Below are positions 1 through 13,005 of a stretch of 64,000 bases of DNA, in pieces (within the stretch, counting starts at the first letter, position 1; every line of letters begins with the position of its first letter). Origin of the DNA: Echiichthys vipera. Lineage: Eukaryota > Chordata > Actinopteri > Perciformes > Trachinidae. A model generated the notes under the pieces. The model was not told where the DNA came from. It ran no database searches and was given only the letters and a program-made list of their open reading frames with translations. The stretch spans positions 11,497,298 through 11,561,297 of the forward strand of contig OY829654.1 in assembly GCA_963691815.1 (NCBI GenBank). Reading direction: 5' to 3'. The position numbers and the translations under genes are program-made.

Positions 1-11
1 CTGCTCTGCAG

Positions 12-818
12 TCTGGCTGAGGAGGAGATAAAGGCAGAGTCGGATGTGGTAGAGGGGATGAATGCATCTGCACGATCCAAAGGTAAGTCTCTAAGGCCGA
101 GCACCTCGTATTAAGAGTTAAACTTCGTGGTCATCTTGATTTGAATGTGGAGGTTGTTTACTGTAAGTTAAGAGCAGTCTGAGGCATTTTGTTGGTAATA
201 ACATAATCCATTATGCCTGGCCGCCTGCCTGTTTAGAATTTGTGTCAAGTATCAACGTGGGGTCTTGTTGGTTCAAAGGGAGCCCTCAAGCTATTTGTTA
301 ATATAAAGTGGTAATCTAGTATGTCTTTATGGCATCTTCACTAATGGCTTCTTAGTGCCAGTGTGCTTGCTGTCAGGACCAGATGTTAATGTTATCATGA
401 TGATAAAATTGTTAAAGGTGAGCACTGCATCTGACCATTGAATTTCTCAGCTGAAACTGATTTCCATTTGGACTTTGGTTGGAATGTGGGAGGATGGGAA
501 TTATGATTCATGATTTCCATTTTCTCTAGCTAAATTTCTGTCATGGCACCCTTGTTTCAGTCTTTTTAAGATTGTCTAATGCATTGAGTACGGTGAACTA
601 TACCAGCCTATCTCTCATCATACGTGATGACCTGATTGGTCTTTGTGCTTCCAGTCCCTGATCCTCCGGGGTCAGCAGAACGACCAGTGGCACCACAGAA
701 GAGAAGGGTGTCCAGTCCCACCCATTCCTCCAATGGACACTCCCCCTCGGACACCTCCCCCAGCCCTCTCAAGAAAAAGAAGAAGCCTGGGGCCATCAAC
801 TGTAACAACAAAGACCAG
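12..818 (+). CDS. ZMYND8: ZMYND8 N-terminal exons (12-82 and 655-818)
   Basis: Exon 12-82 follows a ctgctctgcag acceptor and ends AAA G before gtaagt. Exon 655-818 follows cttccag and ends at CAG before gtaagt. Together they encode an acidic start, then a Ser/Pro-rich stretch ending in a lysine cluster (LKKKKKPG), a probable nuclear localisation signal just before the PHD finger. Reading straight through 819-1154 is open but intronic, because the next conserved residues (SELRHGPFYY) start at 3273. Confidence 0.88.
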
Positions 819-3800
819 GTAAGTGCTCTGGTAGGCCTATACTCATTTCAAGATTTGGCATGCTCTCAAAGGCTCTGGAATAAAGTGTCGTTGCTGCGAC
901 GGGAGGTCTGTCCTACCACACCAGAAAGTGGAGTTAGCAAAGGAGATGGCACCAAAATGATCCATTACAAAGACAACATGAGTTTGCACTGCTTCCACCC
1001 ACATTCCAAATCAGTAAATGTCATTGAAAGGGTAATACAACATGACACTGGCAGAGTTATGCTCGAAAAGTTAGTAGTTCTGACATTAGTAGTTACGACA
1101 AATGTGTTTATAACTGTTCTGTACAAAGGTGGAGTGAAAAGCCAGCCGTCTTAGAGAGGAGGGAGACATGATAAGCATACTGTAGATGGTTTTATAAAGG
1201 CCATAAGCGGACTGTCTCTCCTTGAAGGTGACACCCAAGAAGAGCCATAAATAGTTGTGTGAAGAATTAAAAAGGAGCACTTGAGAGAGGAATTCAAAAC
1301 GTGACTCTTTTTATTTCCTCTACATAACGGGCCAATCGTAGCCTGAAGAGGGTTGGTGTGAATGTCGGCTTGTCGGTTTCAGAAAGTTACAGTAATCGTT
1401 GGCTCAGACGCCCAACGAGCAGTTCAGGTGGTGTATACTAGCACCTTTTTAGTCTTTTTTTTCTATAAGGCTATATTGAACTACAATGTTTTCATTTTAA
1501 AATGCATAACTTTTGGAACGTTTACGCCTTGCATCCACACACTACTCTAGTGTCGCCGAACCCCAGTAAAAGAGATGTTTCGAAATTCTTGAAAACTCAG
1601 GGATTGCGTTTATGTCTGGACAGGCAGAAACAGAGACCTACGTCAGTAAGTCTTATCCATTAGCTAGGCCGAAATCCCTTTTGTGGTTGCTCCTTTCCCA
1701 TTGCCATTGCTTTCTCCGACGATGGATAATGGACTTTAAGCTGCAACGGTTCAAGGGACAACTACGGCGTTCCAGAAACATTTCAACAGGTTGCCGTTGT
1801 AGTCGGTACGGCAAACCAGTCGTTCTCCCGTAGTAGACGATCGGGTTACAACGTGAAGAACCCATTAGAATGCTTCTCAAAGACCGCAAACATCTGTCGC
1901 TACTTAAAGTCCCTAATAATATTTTGCCGTGTTTGCTTTGCAACAACTCCCAAACTATGTTTTCCTCTGCCATAACCGCCACCCGTGTCTTACTTTTACA
2001 GTCCCACCGTGTCGTCAGTCCAAGCAGGAAAAAAAATCTCTGGTCTTACTTTTCGCTATTGCTGTTCTTCCACAAAAGTATTTTCTGTGTTTTTAATGTA
2101 TACATGCAGGATTTTCAACCACAAAGTAAATCTAGACAATCTGCTTCCTGTTAACACTGGAACACGCATGTGTATGCAAATGGTCACGTGATGTGCATTT
2201 TAAGGCATGATATTAACAGAGATTATTTCTGATATGCAACTAAAAAGCTTGTGTGGAAGCCGATGGATTTCGTTTAAAATGCCATTTTAAAATAAGAACT
2301 TAGTAGTGTGGATGTTGCCTAAGATGACCTAGAAGGCACTTACCAGGTGAGAGAAATATCTAGCCTGGCCTGCATACACTGCAGAGATCAAAGCTCAATG
2401 TGGGACTTCTTTCTTGGTCAAAAACCCATTACCCGTGAGAGCACGCCAGTTTTGATTTTGACTGTAGTATACCATCATCTTAAATGATTTAAGATTTCTT
2501 GTTGTGATAAGTCTGTTGTGTAGGTTTGGAGCAGGGCCTATAATGCATTGTGAGCTCTCTGTTAACTTTGTTACGCTGAATTTTATGTACTTACGCAGAT
2601 CTGATGATGCATATGTTTTCAGTATCTGCTTGCCAAATGAATGTAGTGCTGAGTGAGTCCCTTTTGTCACTTAGTGCTTTGTTGAATGCAAATGAAATTA
2701 AATCTAATTCTAGTATTTTTGCATAATATTTTTGCCCAGTGTTATTTTATATGCTTTGATTGGCAAATAAGTTATTTGATTTAGCCACTACTTGTAATTA
2801 AATTAATAACTAACAATGATTTGTTGTAAGTTTAGCGCTTAAGATAATTTGGACTATGAAACATCATCTTGAGCTGTAAAAGCAGATGCATCAACTTCTA
2901 TTAATCCATTCATGCATAATCACTCATCAGCATGGTACTAGTTGGGTACTTACCAGGGAACCACATCATGCATTGTTTACTCTCAGGTGAAAGATGAGCT
3001 ATGTAATTACAACAAAAACCGCCTTTATTCTCAAGCTCACACCCTGAAACCTGTTTGTTTAGTTTAGCTCGCAGTTGAACAGTCACGTGACCAAATGTTC
3101 AGTTTATTTGCTTTTAAATGTCTTGTTAGGTTTATGAACTCTACTGCCCTTTGTGCTCCATACCCTGCTAACCCTACCATAATGCTGTCTTTGTTTTTGT
3201 TGTATTGCACCTTTTTGTGTTCCTGCGTCTTTTTTGAAACCTGCCCCCTTGTTTCTCTTACCTGCATTTCAGTCAGAGCTAAGACATGGTCCCTTTTACT
3301 ATATGAAGCAGCCAGCACTCACCACAGACCCTGTTGATGTTGTACCGCAGGACGGCAGGAATGACTTCTACTGCTGGCTGTGCCACCGCGAGGGCCAGGT
3401 GCTCTGCTGTGAGCTCTGCCCCAGGGTGTACCACGCCAAGTGCCTCAAACTACCAGCCGAGCCTGAGGGCGACTGGTTCTGTCCAGAGTGTGAGGTATCT
3501 CAAGGAGACGTGTATGTGTGTGGCTGTACACAAAAGATTGTGGCAAGGCACAATCTTGCTTGCTTAGTTGACAAAAGGGGTGTCAGACTATGGGCCATGA
3601 GCAGTTTCAGCCAGAGAAAGGGAAATAATCGGTGAAATAACCTACAGTACTATTGTCTGTGGTTCATCCAAAAACCTACAGACCTCTTGGCCCTCCATGC
3701 TACATGGTTTGACACCCCAGCAAGCCAACCGCTCACACTGCAAGTTTGAGAGATGTTAGAAAATGAACGTATTGATGTGCTTCTTAATATTTAGGGGAAA

Positions 3801-6800
3801 TTTACCAAGCATTTCTTTTCATTGGCACAATTATTTATATGTACAAGCTAAATCAAAAGTGTACATTTTTGATTTGTAAATGACAAAAGTTAAGATGTAA
3901 GTTTGTACGAATTTAAATGCCCTTTGCTGGATATTTGTTGTTTTCATTGTGTGTTCATTTATGTAATTATTAAAGTTTTTATTGTTGTTGTTGTTTCAGA
4001 AAATAACAGTTGCTGAATGCATTGAAACCCAGAGCAAGGCAATGACAATGCTGACGATAGACCAACTCTCCTACTTGCTCAAATTTGCACTCCAAAAGAT
4101 TAAACAACCTGGGGTAAGACATGCAAACATATATTGTTTGCTGGTTTAATGGATGTCTTTTTAATCTTTCTATGTGCAAGAATGTGTTTTATGTAAAGCC
4201 CCTAGAGGCAAATTGTTAATTGTGAGATTGGGAGGTATAAATAAAACTTTATATAGAAGTCTAATCAAGTAAGGTCAAACACAAAAGTACACGGTCATTT
4301 TGGCTAACGCATATGTTGTTTTTGTTTTTTCACATGTATGTCAACTGAGCAGACTGAGCCTTTTCAGAAGCCTGTGTCTTTGGAACAGCACCCGGATTAT
4401 GCAGAGTACATTTTCCATGCCATGGACCTGAGTACCTTAGAGAAGGTAACACCAATTATATTCTTTGGTTTGCACATGGTCTACATTCAGCCTTTTAAGA
4501 CGTTTTTTATTTTTATTTTTGCATTCAGTTTTTTACCAAGTCTATGAAGTCTTATCGAGCAGCTCTCATGTGTCATCAAGAGTGTCTCTTGATGACACTT
4601 TAACGATGGAAAATACAAAAATACCGACCGACCTAAATTCCAGTCAGGCTGCAGGAAGCTGGGAAGATGGATATTGAGAACCATGAAACATTTAACATCA
4701 TTTAGAACATATGTTGTCACAAGATATGACGAAAATGTAGTACACAAGACTACACGATACCCAGAACAAAGCATGAAACAATACTTTCGAGCTAGACTGG
4801 TGGCTCAGTTTTCATGATTAATTATTTTCATAGAAGTAGCTTGTTTTTGATTTTGTTATTTTCACTTTTTAATAGAATATCAAAAAGAAAATGTATGGCT
4901 GCACTGAAGCCTTTCTTGCTGACATGAAATGGATCTTACACAACTGCATCATCTATAATGGAGGTAGGCCACTTTAACATATAAATGTAATCCTAATCTG
5001 CTGATTTGAAGTATAAATTAACATTGTGACTTTATTCCAGGTAATCACAAATTAACAGCAACTGCGAAAGTCATCGTCAAGATTTGTGAACATGAGGTAA
5101 AGAAGCTTTATTAACCTAATAATAGAAAATAGTCTGTAGATGATTCTTGTTTATTAATTGATCACATTTTTGTCATTTATTATTTATTTGTAGATGAACG
5201 AGATTGAGGTGTGTCCAGAGTGTTACCTGTCTTCATGCCAAAAAAGGGACAACTGGTTTTGTGAGCCATGTGTAGGTCCTTACATGATCTTAAGTACTAT
5301 ATTATACATTTAAGTCTATATCTTAGATCTGTGAGGCATTTCATTATTTTGATTTGTCCCTAATAGAGTCAACCCCACCCCCTGGTCTGGGCTAAGCTGA
5401 AGGGCTTTCCCTTCTGGCCAGCAAAAGCACTTCGCGAAAAGGATGGACAGGTAGACGCACGCTTTTTTGGGCAACATGACAGGTGAGCAAAGCTTTTAAG
5501 CACTGTAGAGGCTCAATGTATTTAGGTTGTTGGACCAAAACTAAGCCAAGATTAGTATCCTGGTTGCTCTAATTTGGTGAATGTTTTATTGTGCTTATAC
5601 TAGGGCCTGGGTCCCCATCAACAACTGCTACCTCATGTCCAAAGAGATCCCTTTCTCTGTAAAGAAAACAAAGAGCATTTTCAACAGTGCCATGCAAGAG
5701 ATGGAAGTATATGTGGAAAACATCCGCAAGAAATTTGGGGTCTTCAACTATGCACCCTTCCGCACTCCGTACACACCCAACAACCAGCTACAGATGTTAC
5801 TGGACCCCTCCAACCCCAGTGCTGGGACAGTGAAAACCGAGAAACCAGATAAACTTCGCTTCAACTTTGATATAACCGCCTCTCCCAAGATGGTCCTCGG
5901 CAAGAGTTCTACACCTGGTAACATGAGTCGGAGGGTCTCAATGATGGACATGCCTCGGTCTCCCATGAGCACCAACTCTTCAGTTCACACAGGGTCCGAT
6001 GGGGAGCAGGATATGGAAAAGGCCAGCAGGAATCCTGCCTTCCACTACAGCACTGGAGAGGAGTCAATGGACTGTACTGGTTAGTAAATGTTAAAGTTGA
6101 TTTAGTTGATATCTTTATTATAGCAGTGTATCAAATGAAGATGTGAAAACTGTGTGCAAGGTATCGCTCTAAGATGAACTTACAGATAATTATCACCAAA
6201 CCTGCATCTGTCCACGGCTTTATGGAGCTCTACACCATTGTAAAACCATATTACCATTTTTGATTACAGCATCTCCTGTTTCGGGCAAAATGGGTCCTGG
6301 AGGCAGTGTGGCAGGCAGCCCAAAGCCTTTTAACCCCGGACTGGTGCCCAAGCAGGAGAGGACTGCAGGCACAGGTGGCATACTCAATCTCAACCTTGGT
6401 CAGTACCAACAGCACAAATATACACTTTAACGGTGTTGTCAGAAAGGCTAATAATCAACCATCGGCATTATCATGTGAGATAGTACTTGAATTTGCACTG
6501 ACATCAAATACTTACCTGTTGCTTTCAGATCGGGTGAAGGCTGAGATGGATCTGAAGGAACTGAGTGAGACTGTGCAACAACAGCAGCAGCAACATCAGC
6601 AGCAACAACAGGGAGCGTCAGCGTCCCTCCCCACCCCAAAAAGACCCATCAGGAGCCTGGACAAGACTATTGAGAGTTGCAAGGCACAGCTTGGTACATA
6701 CTCAATCATCTTGTGTTATTTTTGGTACACAACTCCATTCTTGTACTGTACAAAAAATAGTAATTTAAGTTTTGTGTTTTTGTGTTGTCCATTTGCAAGA

Positions 6801-7683
6801 AAAATAAAATGTTATAGTTTGATAAAGTAAATTATGAATGTGATGACAGTTTTTAATTTTATATTATAATTTAACAATGTTGTATGTTGTGATAAATTTG
6901 GAAGAATTTACACATCTTAAATGTGATTTCTGACAGTGTGACTGGGAAATGGTTAATCAGGCTGTTACCAAAGAGTCAAATCTTTGTTTCTGTATTCCTG
7001 CCTGACAAAACATGTTTTTAAATATTTTGAATACATGTAGTAAAGAATGTTTGTTTCTTTGTACAGGGATAGATGAGATCTCTGAAGATGTGTATAAAGG
7101 TGTGGATCACAGCGACTCTGAGGACTCTGAGAAATCGGACTCAAGTGACAGCGAGTATCTCAGCGACGAGGAACACAAGCCAAAGAGCTCCGCCCAGGAT
7201 GACAAGGACAAAGCAGAGAGAAAAAGGCCCAAAGCAAGCACGGAGGGAGAGAATAAGGAGGGAGTTACAAGGAAATCAGACAAAGCCACCCCTGAACACG
7301 TGCTTAAAGACAAGCAGGGTAGCAATGGCCCAGATAGGGACATCCAAGACAAGCCCAGAACACCCCAGTCTCAGCCCCTCACTGACAAACCCAAAGCCCC
7401 AGAGGAGGGCAGAGCAACTGCTGCCACATCAGGGGCTGAGCAAGACTCTGACTCTGAAAGAGAACTAGTGATCGACCTGGGAGATGAACATGGAGGCCGT
7501 GACTCAAAGAGGGCGAGAAGAGAGCCGGGAGCTTCAGCTGCCAAAACTCTCAAAGAGCCAAATGTTGCCAAGTTGGAAGGTGAGACCTTAGTTTGATACT
7601 GTATTAAATTTCTCCTGTGGTTCTTATTATAACTTGTGTCTCGAAGAACAATTGATAGGAAATAATATCCTCATGATGTGAGA

Positions 7684-7714
<31 letters not shown>

Positions 7715-10700
7715 AAGTGTAGGTCAGTGAGTCCATCAAAATGAAAATGCATTAAACAACTCTCCTCCAGCTCAGGCCATCATTTATTCACCAAAGGTTT
7801 CAGCTATCTTCTCGCTAGATCAGTGATGTGTGATGATAATTCACCATAGATGCCATGCATATAAAGATTATCATTTTCTTGAAAATACTATTTACAAAAT
7901 ACTATTACACTTAATGGATACAAAAAGTATTATTAGAAATATGCAGTAAACTGCCATGAATGATAAACTTAACATAAAACTTACAAAACACATTTTAACC
8001 CAGCAATTAATCAATACCAATTCTGTATTCTTTTAACCACATTCTAAAAATACAGTATACTCAAATCCATTTAGTCTCTAAATTTTCATGGATAACACAT
8101 GGATAACATATTTCAAGGTCTGTGATTGAAAGAGTACTCCACTAATGTAGCATTGCACTCTTGCATACAATTGTTTGACTCAGCATGGAAAGTTTAAAAA
8201 AACAAAAAAACCCATCAAATTGATGCAGGAGAACCAGAGATATTGTTCATTTAAATTGTATATATTCTTCTTCCCCGTCAAAACTTCTTACCGTCAATGC
8301 AATTCAGTCACTAACAGTTTTATCAGAGATTCAGGTGTGTTCTACTAGTAGCGGCCCATGTGGCCTCAAGCAGAGAACCAACTGACACTGACTTGAGCGA
8401 CATAACCTGAGTGAGTTTATTAGATCAAGTGCAGCTCCCCCTGGGTCCACAAAGGACAACTTACACAAATACAACGTTTTTCACATATGCAGTCCTGCTG
8501 CCCAAGACCTGTAAACAGACTTAGATGTGCAAAATTGTGGGAGTTCCCCTTTCCAATTCAAAAACTCCCATATAGTCTCTGGAGACTCTACAAAAATAAT
8601 CTAATTGGGCTTAGAGTTCCCAATTCAGAAATCCAGAATGCCTCGCACTTATAGAGCGATATTGTTTTCTTTCTGCTCAGGTAAACTGTCTTCGTCTGCA
8701 GCAGCAGCCACACCATCACGGGAATCCGCCTCTAACCTGAAAGACTCTTTGGAACCTGCCATCACAGCTGCCCTGAACCTCGTTTCCACTGCAGCTTCTG
8801 GTCAGACCAGTGCCACCACAGCTACCAGCGGGTCCACCAGTGCACCCTCTCCTGCCTCCACCTCAGTCTCCGCAACATCCCAAGTACCTGCTGCTGTAAA
8901 AAAACAGCGCCCTCTACTGCCTAAAGAGACAGCTCAGGCCGTGCAGCGAGCAGTGGTTTGGAATCCTACCAAATTCCAGACGTCCTCACAGAAGTGGCAT
9001 ATGCAGAAGGTGCAGAGGCAGCAGCAGCATGGAGAGCAGTCGGCAGCGCAGACGCCGGCCCAGAGTCAGGGGCAGACACGCAGCCCACAACAGCTGCAGT
9101 CACAACAGCAGAACTCTTCCTCAAGTACCCGCTATCAGACCAGACAAGCAGCCAAGGGTAAATACACTCGCCTAATCATTCAACTGAACATAATGAGATA
9201 AAATATGTATTAAAGGATATATAATTTCCATTTTTTCCACCTTTATCCCATGTAGGGCAAAAAGACGTGCCTCAGAGTACTTCCTCATCGACAGCTGCCC
9301 CAGTCACATCTGGCAGTTCCTCTTCTTCTTTGACAGGAGACTTGCAGATCCCTACAGGCTCAGCAGAGGTGGCTGCAGATATAGCCAAGTACACAAACAA
9401 AGTAATTAGGCAAATTTTACTTCATATGAATATAATTACTACTCTGTAATAATTTTTACACAATGAAAGTGGTTAAAACTGTCGACCAATAGTGCATTTT
9501 TCCCCAAACTCTGCAGATTATGGACACAATAAAAGGGACAATGACTGAAATCTACAATGATCTTTCCAAAAGCACATCAGGAAACACAATAGCAGAGGTA
9601 AAGTCTGCATCTATACTGATGCTTGTTTGATGTGACATAATATTTAGCCCATTTTAATATGGTTGTTTTTGACACAGATTCGACGGTTAAGGATAGAGAT
9701 TGAGAAGCTCCAGTGGCTTCATCAACAAGAATTATCAGAGATGAAGCACAATCTTGGTAAGTTTTCTTCATCCAGCAATTAGACACCACAACTCTGAGAG
9801 TTTATGAATATTCTATAAATACAGATGTTGTTTTTTTCACACATGGCATGAGTTTTAGGTTGTTTATTTATTTATTTTATTTTATTTTGACTTCAATGCA
9901 GAGCTAACGATGGCAGAGATGAGGCAGAGTCTGGAGCAGGAAAGAGAACGATTGGTGGCTGAGGTAAAAAAGCAGACAGAGTTGGAAAAGCAGCAGGCAG
10001 TGGACGAGACCAAAAAGAAACAGTGGTGCGCTAACTGCAGGAAGGAGGCCATCTTCTACTGCTGCTGGAATACCAGTTACTGTGATTACCCATGCCAGCA
10101 AGCCCACTGGCCAGAACACATGAAGTCCTGCACACAGTCAGGTAATTAAACACCAATACACAGTATAGATTACAGTTTGGGCAACATCTGCTGTTGATTA
10201 TGTTTGGTGCTGTGATGAACAAAGCTGTCACAATGGTTACTTCAAATAAAAAAGTTCATTGGCAAATATAAATACCAAAAGCCACTGTTTATTAGATTTT
10301 CTAATAGTTTTGTATGTACTCTAAATATTTTGTTATTGAATAATTCATTATTAGAAGTTGATTTATCGGCAGGAATCAGAATAGAAAGTTGCCTAAGGGC
10401 ACTTGTTTTTATCCTCAGAGCGTCCTCAGTGTTTTTCCAGTGTAAATGCTTCCCCATGTCGGTGTCTTGTGCTTCTGTTTTCCTACAGCACTGTATTGAC
10501 TCCTCAAGTACTGTGTTCACTAATTATCTACTATTATTCCGAATGTGCAAATTTTCAGAATTTGATAAAGGTATTCTGCATTAGGCCTTATTCTGAATGT
10601 AGAATTATTTTATAAAGCCATCGGGTTTTAGTCTTTAGACGTGTATACGGCACTGTTTGCAACAGTTTCCTCTTGCTTGTTTATGGTCAGCTCTGTGCCT

Positions 10701-11373
10701 TGCAATGGTTGTTGTACACTTTGTTGTTCAATTAGCCAATAGTCTGCAAGGCTGGGGTAGAGATGCATGCCCAAAAGAAAAGCCTACATATCTGCTCTGA
10801 GGGAGAAACACACCTGCTTTTAAACAACTTAGTAGGAATATAGACGTAATAAGGGCAAAAAACCCTGAATAGTTTGTGCATGTAAACGTCATCACAGTCT
10901 GTCATCCCCTTTATACCTCCTATAAACTCATTCCCCTGGTCACATAGCCCCCAACTCCTCTCAACCAAAACACAAATTCCCTCAAAAGCCCTCTTTATAT
11001 ATCTAACCTACTGATAAAGTATGTAGCTTTGCAATAATTACTATACAGATGGCTTACCTCACCATTTTTTTCTAGACCCAGCCTTGCCTCTAGCCCAACC
11101 TGTGTGATAAAAGGGAAAATTCAGCAGACAAACACATATACAGCATCCATGTTCTCACTGTATATTTTTTTTATATTATTGCTTTTCCATCCAGCCACAG
11201 CTTCACAGCAGGAGCCAGAAGCAGAGTCCAACTCAGAGCCTTCAGTGAAACCACCAGGCCCTTCTCCTGCCACACAGACCCTGCCCTCAGGAGCAGGATC
11301 CATATCAGACAAAAGCAACTCTCCCACATACATGGACAAGAGCAAAGAAAGTGCTGGTGTTACTGTGACCTAA
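12..11373 (+). CDS. ZMYND8: ZMYND8 (RACK7/PRKCBP1), chromatin reader, 5' end cut by window
   Basis: Nuclear multi-domain reader that binds modified histone tails and recruits repressor or demethylase complexes (family knowledge). Exons read from splice sites and phase: 12-82, 655-818, 3273-3494, 4000-4113, 4353-4445, 4876-4963, 5041-5096, 5194-5271, 5367-5482, 5604-6079, 6270-6398, 6529-6693, 7067-7579, 8681-9157, 9256-9401, 9517-9597, 9678-9756, 9902-10141, 11195-11373. All junctions are in phase and give about 1160 visible codons, close to the mammalian length. Domain order PHD, bromodomain, PWWP, long disordered linker, coiled coil, MYND. The first exon reads SLAEEEIKAES..VVEGM, matching the alternative N-terminus that precedes MDISTRSK in mammals; its own start codon is upstream of the window. 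The tail is short, ending SAGVTVT. ZMYND11 has a similar layout, but the linker and MYND sequence fit ZMYND8. Confidence 0.95.
819..3272 (+). other. ZMYND8 intron with a CpG-richer patch
   Basis: Long intron of 2454 bases. No coding exon or RNA gene recognised. The part from about 1340 to 2010 has clearly more CpG dinucleotides than the flanks and several short open frames on both strands, none of which resembles a known protein. It could be an old transposon or an internal promoter for the shorter ZMYND8 isoforms. Beyond 2200 the intron is AT-rich and featureless. Confidence 0.5.
3273..3494 (+). CDS. ZMYND8: ZMYND8 PHD-finger exon
   Basis: Single 222-base exon in phase 0. It encodes SELRHGPFYYMKQP, then the PHD finger from about 3364: YCWLCHREGQVLCCELCP, YHAKCLKL and DWFCPEC, giving the C4-H-C3 zinc ligands. 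In mammalian ZMYND8 this finger packs with the bromodomain and PWWP as one reader unit. Acceptor tgcatttcag, donor gtatct. Confidence 0.95.
4000..5096 (+). CDS. ZMYND8: ZMYND8 bromodomain exons (four exons)
   Basis: Exons 4000-4113, 4353-4445, 4876-4963 and 5041-5096. They encode KITVAECIETQSKAMTML, YLLKFALQKIKQPG, DYAEYIFHAMDLSTLEK, MYGCTEAFLADMKWILHNC and IIYNGGNHKL, a bromodomain with the acetyl-lysine-binding asparagine in YNGG. The ZA-loop motif reads FHAMDL where most bromodomains, and as I recall mammalian ZMYND8, have PMDL. All four exons are flanked by GT-AG introns and keep phase. Confidence 0.93.
5194..6079 (+). CDS. ZMYND8: ZMYND8 zinc linker and PWWP exons
   Basis: Exon 5194-5271 encodes a Cys-rich linker (EVCPECYLSSC, DNWFCEPC). 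Exons 5367-5482 and 5604-6079 encode the PWWP domain, with PLVWAKLKGFPFWPAKALRE carrying the PFWP form of the motif and an aromatic pocket, followed by ARFFGQHDRAWVPINNC. The second half of the long exon is a conserved disordered segment with MPRSPMSTNSSVHTGSDGEQ. PWWP domains bind DNA and methylated H3K36 nucleosomes. Confidence 0.93.
6270..9401 (+). CDS. ZMYND8: ZMYND8 disordered linker exons
   Basis: Exons 6270-6398, 6529-6693, 7067-7579, 8681-9157 and 9256-9401. Contents in order: a Gly/Pro segment ending ILNLNLDRVKAEMDLKELSE, a glutamine run (6576-6611), the conserved DKTIESCKAQLG, an acidic Ser/Asp block (DHSDSEDSEKSDSSDSEYLS) with a charged Lys/Glu tail, an Ala/Ser/Thr-rich stretch, KKQRPLLPKETAQAVQR and a Gln-rich KWHMQKVQRQQQ region. 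No catalytic domain. Such linkers in this family carry partner-binding motifs. Splice phases all agree. Confidence 0.88.
7685..7710. repeat. (CA)13 microsatellite
   Basis: Uninterrupted CA repeat in the ZMYND8 intron about 105 bases after the donor at 7580. Probably length-variable. Confidence 0.95.
7711..8680 (+). other. ZMYND8 intron, no feature seen
   Basis: AT-rich intron sequence up to the ttctgctcag acceptor at 8680. I see no gene, structured RNA or recognisable repeat. Confidence 0.6.
9517..10141 (+). CDS. ZMYND8: ZMYND8 coiled coil and MYND zinc finger
   Basis: Exons 9517-9597, 9678-9756 and 9902-10141. IMDTIKGTMTEIYNDLSK and IRRLRIEIEKLQWLHQQ lead into a heptad-like helix (ELTMAEMRQSLEQERERLVA) and then the MYND finger with CANC, FYCCWNTSYC, YPCQQAHW and HMKSC. 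In this family MYND binds PPPLI-type peptides in partners such as corepressors. The next exon is separated by a 1-kb intron. Confidence 0.95.
10142..11194 (+). other. ZMYND8 last intron, no feature seen
   Basis: Intron between the MYND exon and the final exon. In mammals this position carries alternative C-terminal exons. I could not identify one here that keeps phase, and I see no repeat or RNA gene. Confidence 0.5.
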
Positions 11374-12365
11374 CTACTACACTACAGATACACTCACACA
11401 ATTTGCAAGGCCGCTGTGGGGCTCGTCGCGTCAGACAGTAAACTTGGTGCTCGAAGGCCGGCACCTCTGTGACAAATCATTCTTATTTTCCATTCCCATG
11501 TGTACATCTGCTTGGGTGACATTTTACTTGGTTCATCTCTCATTTGCAGTTTCCATAAGTCTGTGTTCAGGTGGATTCACCATGTGAAAGTAGATTGTCT
11601 TGAGAAATAAGATGTGCGGTTGTACGTTTTCATACTGTAGTTTTGTTATAGCTCTGTTTGTTTCAAATCTCAGCAAGATTGTATCAACCCACAGAATATT
11701 TACACTTACACACTTAACACTTTGAATGCTGCTTTTAGTACTTCATGGCTGCTTTATTTTGTTGACTGCTCTTCATATTATGAGACAAAAACAGCCATGG
11801 ACAGTTGATATTCATTTATCATGGTTTCATCGTATTTTGAGTTATGCAAGTTTCATCTTTATATTTTAAACCATGCTTCATGTCAGCTGAGATATTTTGA
11901 GTAATGCAAGTTTAAACATTGTTTTCATCTGTCTCCTCTTCAGGCATTTTTGGCTCATACCAATTTTGTATTGTAGTTCCACATTGTATAGAAAAAAATG
12001 TGATTTATTAAAAAAGAACTAAAAAATTTAAACTGTACAAAGTTTTTGTAAGAAAATACCTGAACAATATTTATAGTGTTATGTTTTTATAGTATGTTTA
12101 ATGGAATCACATTTCTATGTGTCTAAAAAAAGTTATTTGAAAATAAATTACTTCATATGAATGTCAGCTCTGAGCGAAGCCTCTGTTTAACTGCTTATCC
12201 AAAGCTGATGTAAATTGATCAGACTGTCTATAAGAAATGGGTAGGCATATATAGAAACTGCATTTTGGCTGGATATTATTTCCTGTGAGCATGTCTGTTT
12301 TGAGCTTGTGTCTCGTTCGTGTTTACATATTGTACATACAATAAATGGACTTGTGAAGAAAAAAT
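11374..12365 (+). terminator. ZMYND8: ZMYND8 3' UTR with poly(A) signals
   Basis: AT-rich untranslated tail after the stop at 11371-11373. AATAAA hexamers lie at 12142-12147 and 12340-12345; the second is followed by a T/G-rich stretch and is the more likely cleavage signal. Confidence 0.7.
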
Positions 12366-13005
12366 AAAAATGCTCTGATCATCTTAACACAGTGCACCTT
12401 GATTCTTTTATTTAAACTAAATATCATTGCACAGATGGCAGTATACTAAATAAAACAGTAACAAAAGAGCCAGGGGTATATCTCACTGGACGAATTGAAT
12501 TTCTATTTTACTTCAGATATGTAAAAAAAAAACCAGAAGATGTCATACAGAAAATAACATTACAAACTAGAAAGCACAGAGATACATGAATAACAAATGT
12601 CAGAAAAGGAGAGGGAAGACATATACACTCATTTAATGCCGACCCTTCTCCATGATTGATTAACTTTTGTCATTTTAGTATTTTATTTATTCTTTTTTTT
12701 AAACATTGTTTTAAACTTTAACACTTATCTTACAAAGTACAATTTATTTTTCATATATTCCTTAAAATGTATATTCTAATTTCTTGCATACTTATTTTAT
12801 TCAATCCAAAATTTTAAACTAATTCATATATTTAAAAAACTAAAATATAAATGAATTCAGAATTTAAAAAGAAAAACAACAAAAACATCAGTTTTATTGC
12901 TAAACATTATATTTATCAATAGAATATGCTGCCAAAGACATTAAATGTATTATTTAAAAAAGATTTGTCTTATTTTCTAGAGATTTTGAGGAAACCAAAC
13001 ACATA
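12366..13005. other. Intergenic ZMYND8-DIDO1, AT-rich
   Basis: Very AT-rich sequence with poly-A and poly-T runs and no open frame of interest. No gene or RNA recognised. Confidence 0.6.

Noticed and set aside
636..1154. 172-codon frame extending past the ZMYND8 exon
   Set aside because: The conserved part stops at the gtaagt donor at 819; the rest is intron read-through.
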